From assembly GCF_026210795.1 (NCBI RefSeq), contig NC_089439.1:3224001-3288000 (forward strand): 64,000 bases of DNA, written 5' to 3'. Below the pieces are notes generated by a model that saw only the letters and a program-made list of their open reading frames with translations, ran no database searches and was not told the DNA's origin. Positions 20,261 to 32,529 of this stretch are shown here, piece by piece (within the stretch, counting starts at the first letter, position 1; every line of letters begins with the position of its first letter). Origin of the DNA: Rhizophagus irregularis (Eukaryota; Glomeromycota; Glomeromycetes; Glomerales; Glomeraceae). Position numbers and translations under genes: made by a program.

Positions 20261-20486
20261 TTTTATCCATTTATTTTTTCTATTTTTTCTTTTTCCCGGA
20301 TGCTCACTGTTTCCTATCGGTAGTGGTAGGGAGCTGGTCTGGTTTCTCTTTTAATTAGAAGTAAGGGTCCGTCCTGGTTATAGCCTTGCCGGATGACAGG
20401 TTCTATGTAGATTAGTAACTTTTGTATAATTGTTCATATCTTTTTGTATACCTTGCCAACTTCACATAAAATAAAATAAATAAAAT
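20261..20486 (+). mobile_element. 5'-truncated LINE tail (226 bp) inserted in MITE-D
   Basis: Flanked by the 17-bp direct repeat AAATAAACCCGGTTCCA at 20244-20260 and 20487-20503. The insert ends in ATAAA-type repeats after CTTTTTGTATACCTTGCC, typical of a non-LTR retrotransposon 3' end. Its last part resembles the end of the LINE at 32.2 kb (CTACCTTGCAAAAA). Confidence 0.75.
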
Positions 20487-20510
20487 AAATAAACCCGGTT
20501 CCAACCTCTA

Positions 20511-22586
20511 ATTTCTTCGGTTGTACAACAACAATTAGTAGCCAATAAATTAATTTTAAATTATGTCATAACGATAACTAAATTATAATTAAGGCGTTTT
20601 CTTTGATGTAAGATTTTACGTATACAACTTTTTTTTCTTATTCCGACCCGCTATTTTCTCCGAGCAAGTCCGGACGAGACACTTCACAATCAAGGTATGA
20701 ATGAGATATATTTTTTCGGCTGTGATTGCAAGGGAGTGATTCATTATAGCTTTAACATTTGTGTGAATATTTACAAATATTGAAACTGCCCAAGCTTATC
20801 AAAATCTATTCGAAGATTTATTTAAATATATAGAAAAAGATATTGGTGAAACGTTTAATTTTCACCATATTCATGGAAAAGGATTGAGATGTATTCTTGC
20901 CGGTTAGCTTGTAAAGCTAATTATTTTTTTGTTCAGAAATTTCGAGGACCAGGAACATACTTTCGGTGAGTTTTACTAATGCCAATATTGTTAATTTATT
21001 CTGACTCTTCTATGCTAAACTGACGACCATTTTATTTTATCCAGAATATCGACGTAGATCCCTATAAAAACAGTTTGTGGAGTCATTATTTGTCTGTAAA
21101 ATAAACAAATTTTTGCGATTGTATATTATTGGTTATAAAAATTGTATGATAATTTGATCATTTATATGTACAATAAGTGAACAATAACAAATATTGTGCA
21201 AACTTCGTACAAAATAAAAACCATTCTGTCTACAAATATACAATAACTGATATATTTTCACAATTTGTACAATAATTGATAATGCAACTATTTTTAGTAT
21301 ATGACTATTTATTCTTCCTCTTTATTAATTATAGACAAAAAAAGCTTCAGATGGGTAATTTATAAAATATTTCATGAACTGAATAGCCACGCACAATTAA
21401 GATAATGAATTACTTAACCTTAAAGTTGGTTCCTTTTAAGGTTCATCATAATGATGATTCATTCACTATCTGCTGGTGATCAGCTCATACAACTAATTTT
21501 CCATCTTTACTTTTTCCCGAACTTCTTAACACATTAATAATTCGCACACCAGTAATGATTGTTTTTTGTTGTAATTTTATTGCTTGAAGAATCAAAAAAA
21601 ACAATACGAGTAAAATAATAGAACTGGTTAAAATTTTAATATTTTTTGCAGAACAAAATGTTAGTGAATACTTTTAATGGATAATTCTTTTGGAACAACT
21701 AATTCTATCGATAAAAATATATTAAAGCAGATGAATGGAAATTTTTTATGATTTTTTTTACTTACCAAATTTTTGCTTAGGCATCTTTATTAGAAATTTG
21801 ATATTAACGTAAATACAAATGAAATAAAAAGCTTATACAAACAAACTAAAACCCTAGCCATGGAGAAAAAAAAGTGACTGACACGTGACTGCATTTTATT
21901 CATCACAACTGTCACACCCCACTGCGTTTGCATTACTTTTTTGTGTGCCAGGTCTGTGGCGCGGCTGCCACATGTGCCACACGAATTTAATTTTAGCCAA
22001 AATTAAAATTTCCAAATTGTAATGCTAACCAATCAGAATTCTGAACTAAATATAAATTTTTTAAACTGATTTTTAAGAAATTTTTAAGAATAAATATATA
22101 AATACACGAATAAAGTTTATTTGTAATACAACAAAGATTATATAATAAAATTTAAAGTTAATAAATGTGAATTTTAAATTTTTAAGAAAATTTTAAGAAT
22201 AAAATATGTGAATTTAAATTTTTAAGTGTAAATTTAAAGTTTATTTGGTAATATAATAAAGATTATTATAACAAATATGTGAATTTTTAATTTTGAAATA
22301 TTATAAATACCACTTCTTTAAATAAAACAGAATCAATTGGGCTGGTTTTTTAGAACATTCTTGCTCAAATTGTGTTCTTTTTTACTAGTTTTCCTTTTTT
22401 TCTGACTTGGAATAGTTTGAGAATCTGAATTTTCTTTTCCTCCATTTACAATAACAGGGAGTTTTCACCTTTTACCATTAAACTCTTTTAATTTGTGTCA
22501 CTTAACAGACTCTACTTAAATGCGAATCATTGCATCACTTTTAACATATTTTGCATCTATATTATGAATTAGTGAAGTTTATAAAA
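20511..22586. other. AT-rich intergenic stretch with one possible transposase relic
   Basis: Apart from 20779-20907 I see no gene. The end of this stretch may include the 5' part of the Plavaka-like element, but no terminal repeat could be matched. Confidence 0.5.
20779..20907 (+). pseudogene. Possible MULE-type transposase fragment
   Basis: 43 codons read ETAQAYQNLFEDLFKYIEKD, then HIHGKGLRCILA and a stop. This resembles a short conserved stretch (helix, then RHIHGxGLGCIIAD) of MULE-like transposases common in Rhizophagus. No upstream or downstream continuation is clear. Confidence 0.35.
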
Positions 22587-23603
22587 AAACTCATTATAGA
22601 GGAATGCAAGAATATGATAAATTGGTAACAAATCCCATAAATCCTTCATTATATAGGCAATATGCTTATGAATGGTTGCAATGTAATTCGAAGTCCTCCA
22701 GAGATACACATTTTAAAGAACATAGTGTAAAGTGGAGCGAGTTGCTTCACTTACCATATATGAATCCCATAAGATTTGCCGTAGTGGATCCAATGCATTG
22801 TCTTTTTCTAGGTATAGCAAAATGGATAATCAAATCCATTTTCATTAATCAAAATAAGTTAAGCATATAGCAACTTCGAATTGCACAAAAGAGAATGGAT
22901 TATATTGAATTACCTTCTGATATCGGTAGAATCCCCCAAAGATTGCAATTGAAAATGAAGGTTTTTCAAATTTAACTGCTGATCAATGGAAAACCTTTAT
23001 TATGATTTATTCCACGCCTATACTATGGGATATGCTAGATAATAATGATAGAAAAATCTTAGGACATTTTGTTCGAGCATGTAATTTTTTAGTAGCAAGA
23101 TTTATTACAGAAGATGATCTGAGAGAAGCGCAAGAGAGGTTGGCTCACCTTATAGAAAGAACATATGGGCCAGAATTTATAACAAGCAACATACACCTTG
23201 CACTTCATATTCCTGACTGTTGCCATGACTATGGTTTCATATATAGTTTTTGGCTTTTTCCATATGAGAGACTTAATGGATATATTGGTAAGATGTTTGT
23301 TGTTATATTAATATTTTTTAAAATAAAGAAAATCGAAAAACAATGCCATTCAAAACAATAAAGAATTTGTTTAGCTGGTCTAAACAAAAACTCCTATCAT
23401 TGAGAACAATAAACAAAGAAACAGAAACCACACGTAAAGTAGAAATAGAAGAGGGAGATTTCGAACAACGGCCCAACACTCTCCAAAAAAACATTTAAGA
23501 TAGAAACATGACGCGTACACAGCAGACAGAGAATAACTATACGCAACAAAATGCAAATGTATATAACAACAATACATACAATTTAATATTCATGGGATAC
23601 AAT

Positions 23604-23847
23604 TAAGATTGCTTGTCTAAACCTCCTCAAAATCCTACGATTAGTTTCGTCAAAATTTTACTATAGATTTATTATAGTTTCGGCAGAGTTTCAGCAGTTT
23701 CGGCATTTATAATAAGTTTCAGCAGTTTCGCATTTCTCCAAAGTTTCACCAGTTTTTTAATATAACTTTAATATAGTTTCAGCAGAATTTCGCTTTTCGG
23801 CAAAACGCCATCTTGCCTAAACCCCTAGGTTTCGGCAAGCAACCTTA
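23604..23847 (-). mobile_element. MITE-A, intact 244-bp copy (hAT-type)
   Basis: Terminal inverted repeats TAAGATTGCTTGTCTAAACC and (inverse) TAAGGTTGCTTGCCGAAACC, with the 8-bp duplication GATACAAT at 23596-23603 and 23848-23855. It interrupts the LINE endonuclease exactly at GYN/INGL. Rich in GCCGAAACT-type subrepeats. Confidence 0.85.
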
Positions 23848-23855
23848 GATACAAT

Positions 23856-26220
23856 ATTAACGGTTTAGACTCTGATCATTCCAAACTTAGTAATTTACTA
23901 ATAGAATACTGTTCAAACAAAGGAGCTGATATAATGGGTATATGCAAAATAAACAGAAATAGAAATCACGGAAAATTTTGGAACAAACAAACACTAGAAT
24001 ATACCTCTTTCTGGACTAACAAAGACAACAAGATAAAAGGGTCAGGAGTTTGCATAATGATTAATAAGAATAGAAAAAACACATTGGAAAAGTCAGTAGA
24101 ATAGGTGCATACTATATAGAAGCTTGGTTACTCTTCAAGAATTGCACGCTCATAGTAGGTGTAATATACATACCACCATCAGACGCGAAAATACAAAGTG
24201 AATTAACAAGCTATATTAAAAAAGAATTCACTAATCACAGTAAAAAAAACAGGTATTACATTTTGATAGGAGATCTTAACTCATATTTGGACAGAACACT
24301 AGATTATAGCGGCCCATCCAAACTCAGAAAAAAACCTTCAAACATAATTACATGGTTAGACAATGCCTTCTTTACGGACATATACAGAAATCTAAATCCC
24401 AAAAAGAGATGCTTCACATGGAGAAACAAAAATACATCAACTAGAATTGACTACATATGGGTGGATCCTAAACTTGAAGCTAACATAAAAAAGAGTCATA
24501 TATATATACCAGTCAATTGACATTACAGATAGTGATCACAACATCACACTTGCAGAAATCTCGTTCACTAATATAATAGTCACCAACAACAAAGGAGATA
24601 GAAAAGCGGAAAAAGACTCAACACGTATTATATATGACTATGAGAACACCACAAATGAACAGTGGAACGAATATGAAAATTACCTTAATAGCCTTCTGGA
24701 GAAACATAAAGCCTTTAGATACATAAAGAATCACGGACAAAATAAGGACACACTAAATAAATTATGGGACATCATATATAACTGCATACAACAGGCCGCG
24801 CTTAAACACATCCTACACAAGAAAATAGGCGGAGTCAAAACCAACTTTAATAGGAATTATAAAAAAATCGAAAATCCTTCTAAAGAACGTAAGGACCTAT
24901 TATATATTAGAAGTATAATGAGGAAATTATATAAAAACAAATTGAAGGAGCAGAGTTATGCAACGCATCAAAAGGAATTAAATTATTTAACCAACATTAC
25001 AGAACTAACATAGCAGAAATAACGGAAGACACGGACTGGCACACATGGAAATGTAAAATGAGAAACTGGCTGAAAATAGTCAGAAGAATAATTAAAATAA
25101 AGGACAAGGCAATCAAAGAAGCATCAATAAAGAAAAGAATAGAGAAAATAAATAGTATGATTACCAAGGATCAACGGAAAATGATTAATAGCATCCTAGA
25201 CGAAACATACTCGAAAATCAATTTGGACAGAATACGCATACTTACTGATACCCAAGAAGAAATATTGCTGAACTCTAAAGAGAAAGTCCATGCAGAAGCG
25301 ATTAACGCATATTCATCCCTATTCCACTCATAAAATCATAAATTCGAGAATCTCCCAGAACAGTGGAAAGAAATATATGAACTGCGGAAAGACATAAATC
25401 CAGAAATTTACGAACACCTAAATGATATACCGACTGAACAAGAGTGGTATGAGATGCTCGAAACTATGAACGATAAATCAGCACCAGGCATCTCTAATAT
25501 TAGCTATAAATTAATTAAGAAAGCTGGTGCAAAAGTCAATGACCTATTCAGACAATACATAGGACTATGTTATTTGTTACAAAACATACCTATAAAATGG
25601 AAAATTTCTCAATTATATCTGATCCTCAAGACTTATGATTGGGATTTCAACCTAGCAGAGACGAGACCAATTCTACTTATCGAGTGCTTATGTAAATGTG
25701 TGGTCAAAATTACCACAAAATGCCTAGGAAATATTCTCAATAAACACAAAATTTTAAAAGGACCAAATTACGCAGGATTACCAGGAGAATCTACATCAGC
25801 ATCACTTTCAATAATTAATGGTATTCTAGAAGACGCTCGTGAAAAGAATAAGACAGTATGAATAGTGGCCCAAGACATGGCAAAAGCCTTTGACAGCGTC
25901 GGAATGGTTTCCTTGCAAAAAGTTTTGGAGAGAATTAGATTGCCACCATCTACCATTAACTTCATCATAAATATCTACAAAAATTGTAAGATCAAGATCA
26001 TCACAGCGTACAGTGTAACTGATACTTTCACTGCATATGATGGTATAGACTAAGGGGAGGTTATATCTTCATTGATCTGGAGAATTTTTTACGATCTCCT
26101 CTTCCATAGAATACAGGAAGATGAAGCTTTAGGTTACTGCATGGAGCTAAATTGGTCGGATAACGTTTTTAATAATAATAAACGGAAAATAATAGTACGA
26201 ACCACCATGTCGGCATATGC
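23856..26220 (+). pseudogene. LINE ORF: APE endonuclease and reverse transcriptase, 5' portion
   Basis: Endonuclease: the start around GYNINGLDSD (interrupted by MITE-A), LIGDLNSYLDR (nt 24263 on), and TRIDYIWVDP. RT: SAPGISNISYKLIKKAG, ETRPILLIECLCK, GLPGESTSASL, the AKAFDSVGM box with catalytic Asp, then YDGID. Stops and frameshifts interrupt the frame (24518, 25331, 25859, 26051). The frame ends at the words MSAYA, that is inside the YADD catalytic box, where the gypsy-2 LTR begins at 26221. Confidence 0.8.
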
Positions 26221-27575
26221 TGTCACCCACGTCTGCCACCCGTGAGTAAACACAATTTCTTATTTTCACTTTATTACGCTTGGTTTAGATTTTTCTTATT
26301 CTCTTATTTTTTTCGTTATATCCTTTTTCATATATAACGCTTCATTTCTTTATTATAATTTTGATTTATGAACTGCAATAGTTCCTCCTTATATTAGATA
26401 AATTTCACATAATAACTTTAATTTCATTCTGGACTGATATTTTCATATTAGAATCATTAATTATTAATCATTGTTCATAGTGAAACCATTATGATAACTC
26501 TTTATTTATATTAATTTCATCTTGAGTCAAGATTTGCACCCAAATTAGTGCATGGTACAGATGAATAACATGCGCCTAATTTACCGCATGTTACATTGGG
26601 AAATATGCGTCTGAATTAGTGCATGTTATATGTGTCTGAATCATTGCATGTTAACATGCGTTAGAATTATCGTATGTTACGGATGAGTAACATGCGTCTG
26701 AATCACCGCATATTACGGATGGATAATATGCGCTAATTTTTCGCATGTTACAGATGAATAACATGCATCTGAATCACCGCATGTTACATTGGGAAACATG
26801 CGTCTGAATTAGTGCATATTACATAAAAGTAACGTGCGATAATATTAACGCATGTTACATCTGAGTAACATATACAGTAATTAACGCATGTAATGTGTTC
26901 TAAAATTAACATGCCAAAATTGCGCATATCAGGCCAGAATTAAAAATCGGGTCATGTGACATTAAATTATTGCCCATGGGCCGCCCATATAAGGTTATAA
27001 TATATACACTTATGACATAAATCGTAAGGTTATAACATTTGATGATCACCCGAATGGGTGTTAGTTTTTGAGTGATTTCCATTTTAAGATGCTGATCCCC
27101 CATCTTTGGTATTGATTTGCTGATTATATAAATACATTTCAAATCAAGCTTTTCTATTTTAATACGATCGGCAAGATACAAAATCGAGATTGCGGAATTC
27201 CTACTGAATTCCACTCCTATTTATATTTTTTTAAGAAAATCATTTCTTTAATCTATAACTCAACTTGAATAATTATGACTCATAGATTATCATCTTTCCA
27301 TCTGATTCTATCTATTTCCATCTAATCTTTGAGTCACGCTAAACTATTTATAACCAAACTAATAATAACTAAACTAAATATAACTAATCTAAATATAAAT
27401 AACTATAAATAACTAAACTATAAATAAATACTTATAAATAAATATTATATAATTATAACATCATGTTCTCTAATTATCCCAGTTAAATATTCTTCCATCG
27501 GCTAAATGTTTATCCATGTTCCGTTCGGTCCATTATTCATCTGATCACGTGATTATCTTGATTTCATGGGTTACA
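26221..27575 (-). repeat. 3' LTR of gypsy-2 (1355 bp, enlarged by an internal minisatellite)
   Basis: Outer ends TGTCA (26221) and TTACA (27575) match the solo LTR at 32530-33130 along both flanks. It is about twice as long because of extra DNA in the middle, mainly the repeat block at 26534-26930. Confidence 0.8.
26534..26930. repeat. Minisatellite in the gypsy-2 LTR, unit about 36-40 bp
   Basis: About ten copies of a unit built from GCATGTTACA, GATGAATAACATGCG and TCTGAATCACC; the GCATGTTAC/GTAACATGC parts are mutually inverted, so each unit can form a hairpin. Absent from the solo LTR at 32.5 kb. Confidence 0.8.
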
Positions 27576-28626
27576 GTTATCTCTCCCAAGAAAAATTTGA
27601 GTCTCATCAAATTCTAATTATAACTTCAAAATTCGACCTATCGATATATTCCTTTAATAATTCTCCATTTACTGGTGTTTTCTGTATTCTTTCTTCCATA
27701 GTCTTGATTCTATAAGATCCTTTAGAAACTTTTTTGTGTATATAATAAGGTCCTTTCCATTTTTCTTCTAATTTTCCAGACCACTGTTTTTCTTTTGCTG
27801 CATCGTAATATAATACTTTATCTCCTATCTGGAATTTCTTCTTTATTTTATTCTTCTTATTATGATATAACTTCTGTTTCTCTTGAGATTTTTCAATATT
27901 TTCTTTAGCTTGATTTCTAATGCTTGGTAATTCCTCAATTAGACTATTAATTCTTTGTGTTATTGTAACATTTTCATCTTCCAAGTTCAATAATGTCTTC
28001 ATTTCCTTTCCATATATTAAATATCCTGATTTTAACTTTGTCAATTCATTTTTTTTTGTTCTGTATGCAAATAAAACTCCTGATACCTTTAAATCCCAAT
28101 CTTTCACATTACTCAATTTTGCCAACAATTCACATAATGTTTTATTGAATCTTTCAATTAATCCATTCGTTTTTGGGTGATAAGACGTTGAAAAATTATA
28201 TTTTATCTGAAATTTCTCCATCAACAATTTTACTAATTTATTATTAAAATGGCTTCCCCTATCACTTAATATCTTCTTTGGACATCCATGTTTACATATT
28301 ATTTCTTCATAAATGAATCTTGCAATTTCTTTAGCATCTGCTGTTTCTAAAGCTCTAGCTTCTGCCATTTCGTAAAATAATCCATAGCCATAACTATGTA
28401 TCTATTATTTCTTTCTGTTATTGGTAATGGTCCCACAACATCTATTCCAATTTGATAAAATGGTTCTTAACATTTAATTCATGTTTTTCAATCAGTTTTC
28501 CTCTTCTTTGACAACTATCGCATGACTTGACGTATATTTCTATATCTCGTCTCATTCCTTTCCAATAATATTTCTCTTTAACCCTTTCATGTGTTGCATC
28601 TATTCCAAAATGTCCCGACAATTCAC

Positions 28627-29123
28627 ACACGTCAAATGACCAAAAATAGGCAAAAAAAATGGCTAGAATTGCATAAACTATTCAGGACCCCGGATATCTC
28701 CAAAACAGGTCATAAGTCACACTTTCGGCAGATTGGCCCATTTTTCAGCACAAAAATCGTTTTTTGTAAATATCTCGGCATCCAGTGGTCCAATTTTGAT
28801 GACCTTTTTTTTAAATTGTAGAGCTAAATGAGGGCTACAAAATAAAAAAAAGTTCATTAAAATTGAATTACTGGATGCTGAGATATTTACAAAAAACGAT
28901 TTTTTGAGTTTCAACGAAAAGGGTGTTTTTGGCTTTTTGCAAAAGTCCATTATGACCTTTATATTAGATATCCGGGTCCTAACTATTCGCAAATTTATAT
29001 AAACTATTTACAAATAGTAGTATAGGTTAATTCGCAAATAGCCAAAAACAGCCAAGAATAGCCAAGAATAGCCACTGCTTTTCGTGCCATTTTTTTTGCC
29101 GATTTTTGGCATTTTGACCTGTG
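28627..29123. mobile_element. MITE-B inserted in the gypsy-2 integrase
   Basis: Inverted repeats of about 33 bp: GTCAAATGACCAAAAATAGG from 28631, and its counterpart GTCAAAATGCCAAAAATCGG read on the minus strand from 29118, both continuing CAAAAAAAATGGC. A clean target duplication could not be decided. MITE-C lies inside it. Confidence 0.7.
28684..28980 (-). mobile_element. MITE-C copy 1 (297 bp, hAT-type, imperfect palindrome)
   Basis: Ends AGGACCCCGGATATCT and AGATATCCGGGTCCT; 8-bp duplication AACTATTC at 28676-28683 and 28981-28988. The whole element is nearly self-complementary (ATCGTTTTTTGTAAATATCT arms). Same length and sequence as 42376-42672, in opposite orientation. Confidence 0.9.
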
Positions 29124-30240
29124 TTATGGTCATGTGCAATATACATTAATCCTTCAAACTCATATTTTCTTATTACTCTTAAATCTTTATTATCTTTTAT
29201 TCTATATAACAAACCATCTTTTATTCTATAATGTTGTTCATTATCTATATTTTTAATTATCTCATTATATTTATCTTCTTCCATTAATTAATATATCTTC
29301 TATTTCTTCTTCAAAATGTAAAATAAACCTTATATTTTTATCTTTAAATAACACGAAGTGATAACTTGTATTCTTATAATATAAATATATATTCCTATTC
29401 CAAATTTCCAATATTTTCAGTAGTCATTTTACTTTTCCAATAGCTTTTCAACTTATTTATATACATTTCTCCAACTTGTGTTATAAGGATTAAAGTGTTG
29501 TATCTATTCTAAAACATCCTATTATATATGTTAATTTTCCATTTCCTATCATTAATTTAATCTTTATATTTTCGTATTCATTTAGCCTTCTTCTTCTAAT
29601 GTTTCATAAAAATATTCTATGTCTTCTCTCAATTTATTTGTTTGATTTTCTACCATTATTCTCTCATCTTTTAGGCTTGTCAATATTTTATTCATCTTAA
29701 ATTTAGCGACTAATTTTGGTCGATCATTTTCATTAACATTTCTAAAAATAGATCTCTAATTTTAGTAGATCGCTATATTTAGATTCCATTAACTTAATTT
29801 GTTATTTTTGCCCCTTAATTTATCACGTTTTACTATTTAAAATATTTTCCCCTTGTTTTAAAATAATTCTTCTTACTCCAGAAATTTTCCACATATCACC
29901 ATACGTTTTATATTATTATTCCTAATTAATTTTTATTATTATCCAATTATATTTTCTTAATATTGCGCAATTTTTCTTCATAATTTTTCTATTGTAATAC
30001 TCATGTCTGATCTCTTAATTTTATCATTTATCTTGATAAATTCTTTGTCCTCAAAATAATTCATTTTTATGCGTTTTACGTATTTTACGCATATTATCTT
30101 TCATTTAAATATCCATAAAATTCTACTTATTCACACTTCTTTTTCTTTCTACATTATTTTCATTTTTATCATTATTATTTTTATTTTTTTTTTAACTCCA
30201 TTTTTCCTATACTATTTTATCTCAACTCCTTATACTGTGA

Positions 30241-30704
30241 TTTTAATTTTCCTTAGGTAAGCAGCGCTAAAGACGGCTGGTTCTATGATGGACTTGGAGA
30301 GTCCAAACCTCTGCACATTATACGTGTATACTTTTATAGTTCCTAAAGTATAATATGATATGTTTGGCTCGGTGCCTGAGAATGTCCCGCTACAGTTTTA
30401 ATAATACTGCTTATAAGATTGTCAGAAGTCTGAGGGTTTCAAGGAATATCTCGGTTATGCCAAAATGGAATGCGAAACAGATGTCTCCTTCTGACTTGAA
30501 CGTACTCTCTATTTATTTTAGGTTTTTCGTCTCATATTTTTCTGTCCAACAAAATCACTCTTTCAATTAATCAGCTGACTTATCGATCATCTAATCTGTT
30601 GATCATCTCGTCCATTTGATTACGCCATTATTTTACTAATTGTAGATCAATTTAATTTTGTAAGTATTCCTCATAGTTGTTTTCTAATTCTTTTCTATTA
30701 CCTT
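30241..30704. other. Unassigned stretch between gypsy-2 remnant and LINE RNase H
   Basis: Slightly richer in GC than its surroundings. An open frame of 71 codons on the plus strand (30355-30570) resembles nothing I know. It may belong to the lost 5' part of gypsy-2 or to another insertion. Confidence 0.3.
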
Positions 30705-32018
30705 GCAAATATCCTTACTGATTCACAAGCTGCTATAGATAGTATCAATTACATAAGAACAAATTTAACAAATGGAAAAAACAAAACACGAATTTGGTGC
30801 AAATGTAACAACTACAGCATAATAAGTTGCATAATTAACCTTATTGATAGCAAACGCTTAAAATTAAAGTTAGTAAAAGTCAAAGGTCATTTAGGAGTCA
30901 AAGGCAATGAAGAAGCAGATAAAGTAGCGAAAAATGATACTAAGAAAGTAACTTGCATCAAAATTAAAGATTCACAACAAAAGGATCTAATATATGACAT
31001 TTATTGGGATGGTAAAAGAGTTGACAGACACATCAGAAAATTCATAGATAATTTGTGTGAATCCACATTGGATGCAGCTTGGTCCCTCAACCGTACACAC
31101 AAATCAGTATTTTCAGACACAACTGACACAATAGAAGAAGAAGTCACCTGGACATTATTTAAAAAAAACATAGGATCTAATTGCACAATATTAACGATAA
31201 ATGACAGATTTATCAAACACTTAAAACTTTTAAATTATTTGCTTACAACTTTAGAAATCATAAAAGAAAGAAGATATGACTTATATGGAGATGTAAAGTG
31301 CAGGTTGTGTCTTAAAGAAAATGAAGATGATGATCATATGATATACTGCAAATAGCTAAGTGACAAATGGATAACTATAGCTAACAATACTGTGTGTAAA
31401 TGTAATCAAACAATCAAGAACTTCTTATCACAAGAAAAACATATTCAATTAAGTCAGAAAGATATACAACAATTACTTACATGGAACAAAAACTTCTTTG
31501 CCCATACTATTGATATTAACCTTAATTTACCCATTTCACATATTTATTTAATGATAAGAAGTTTCTTCCCAAAAGAAAAATACAGGGAGCTCAAAATTAT
31601 TGTCAAGACAAAAAGAATAGCATTAACTATTGCAGCCCTTTTTCTAGAAGTTTTTGTCAATGAATTCTATAATATTATTTGGCAACCACGTTGCAAGTTA
31701 ATAGCAGAATGGGAATATACCAAGGGTATAAAAAAACAAAACTTGAGAAAAAAACCATTAGCACATCAATGTATTATATATAAACGGATTCTAACTTTAC
31801 AGACAGAGGATGGCATATATGATTTGAAAAAGAGGAAAATATTAAAACATAATGAACAATGGTTAATAGTATTAGAAAAAGCAAGACAATATATAAACCA
31901 ATTTATTAGAGAGGGAAATAGGGTATTTTGGAAAGTATATAATAACAAAAAAGTATATAAATATAACTTAACCCTTTTTTTTTTTCTTTGTTTAGAGGAT
32001 AGTGGAAGCATATACTGA
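30705..32018 (+). pseudogene. LINE RNase H and C-terminal domain
   Basis: Starts with the RNase H motif TDSQAAIDS, then KGHLGVKGNEEADKVAKND with the catalytic Asp, then a zinc-knuckle-like CRLCLKENEDDDHMIYC. One in-frame TAG at 31353-31355; the same frame continues to 32018 with a charged C-terminal domain. 32019-32227 is the 3' UTR and poly-A. Confidence 0.75.
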
Positions 32019-32529
32019 AATCTTATAATATGGTGATCCTATATAATTCAATAGCAACTATAGAAGGATATAGGTGAATTTATAAGGTGATGGTAGGGCA
32101 CAGGAGCAATCTTATGGATGGGGAACTAGTTTGGAGTTTTAATAAATTAGTTATATAACAGATGCTTTTGTACTCTTATATATAATTAATAAACTCACAA
32201 ATTGCACTACCTTGCAAAAAAAAAAAAATTTTTTAAAAATAAAGAATACAAATAAATCTATTATTATTATTCAGGATCATAACTTAATAGTAATCGACAA
32301 ATAGAGCCTGAATTTATGCGAATCGTTCTTAAGAATACTTTAATAGATTATCATTTAACTTATAAATGGTCATCTAGTCTTCTAAAAGAATCTCTTAGTC
32401 TTATTATGCCAAAGAAAGCTGTGGGTAGTTTGGCATTTACAGCAGAAAGGGATGAGTTACAACACTTTTTGTCCATGAGATATAATACATCTACGTTTTC
32501 CAAAATATATGGCACTGAAAAATTACTGG

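Larger units (their letters stand above)
9190..20508. mobile_element. MITE-D (TA target site), split by a gypsy element and a LINE tail
   Basis: Left terminal repeat GAGGTTGGAACCGG at 9190-9203 and its inverse CCGGTTCCAACCTC at 20495-20508, flanked by TA on both sides (9188-9189, 20509-20510). Without insertions it would be about 150 bp. Its TA target suggests mobilisation by a Tc1/mariner-type transposase. It predates both elements inside it. Confidence 0.75.
27607..29284 (-). pseudogene. Integrase of gypsy-2, interrupted by MITE-B
   Basis: Starts near 29284 (MEEDKYNEI, then YRIKDGLLYRI, the usual pre-integrase lead) and reaches the zinc site at YIAHDH, where MITE-B is inserted. It resumes at about 28630 with LSGHFGID and CDSCQRRG, then after a frame break catalytic ILSDRGSHFNN, HPKTNGLIERFNKTL and a GPY-like end WKGPYYIHKKVS. 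It is 60-70% similar by eye to the gypsy-1 integrase but has no nucleotide-kinase domain before it. Confidence 0.85.
26221..30700 (-). mobile_element. Gypsy-2: degraded Ty3/gypsy element, minus strand, one LTR left
   Basis: On the minus strand the integrase ends near 27607, followed by the purine tract TTGGGAGAGA and the 3' LTR (27575 down to 26221). Upstream, integrase pieces reach 29284 and a small frame lies at about 29600-29750. No 5' LTR was found before LINE sequence resumes near 30705; its right limit is uncertain. The stretch 29760-30700 is AT-rich with only scraps of coding sense. Confidence 0.75.
23331..32227 (+). mobile_element. LINE (APE endonuclease, RT, RNase H) inserted in the Plavaka intron
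   Basis: Flanked by ATTTTTTAAAATAAAGAA at 23313-23330 and the same with one extra A at 32228-32246; the 3' end is poly-A. Order: endonuclease pieces 23848-24520, RT pieces to 26220, then, after the gypsy-2 insertion, RNase H and C-terminal domain 30705-32018. The segment between the RT active site and RNase H is missing, so a deletion accompanied or followed the gypsy insertion. Confidence 0.85.

Noticed and set aside
28591-28992. Overlapping short frames within the gypsy-2 integrase
   Set aside because: They fall in MITE-B/MITE-C; the self-complementary DNA yields similar frames on both strands.
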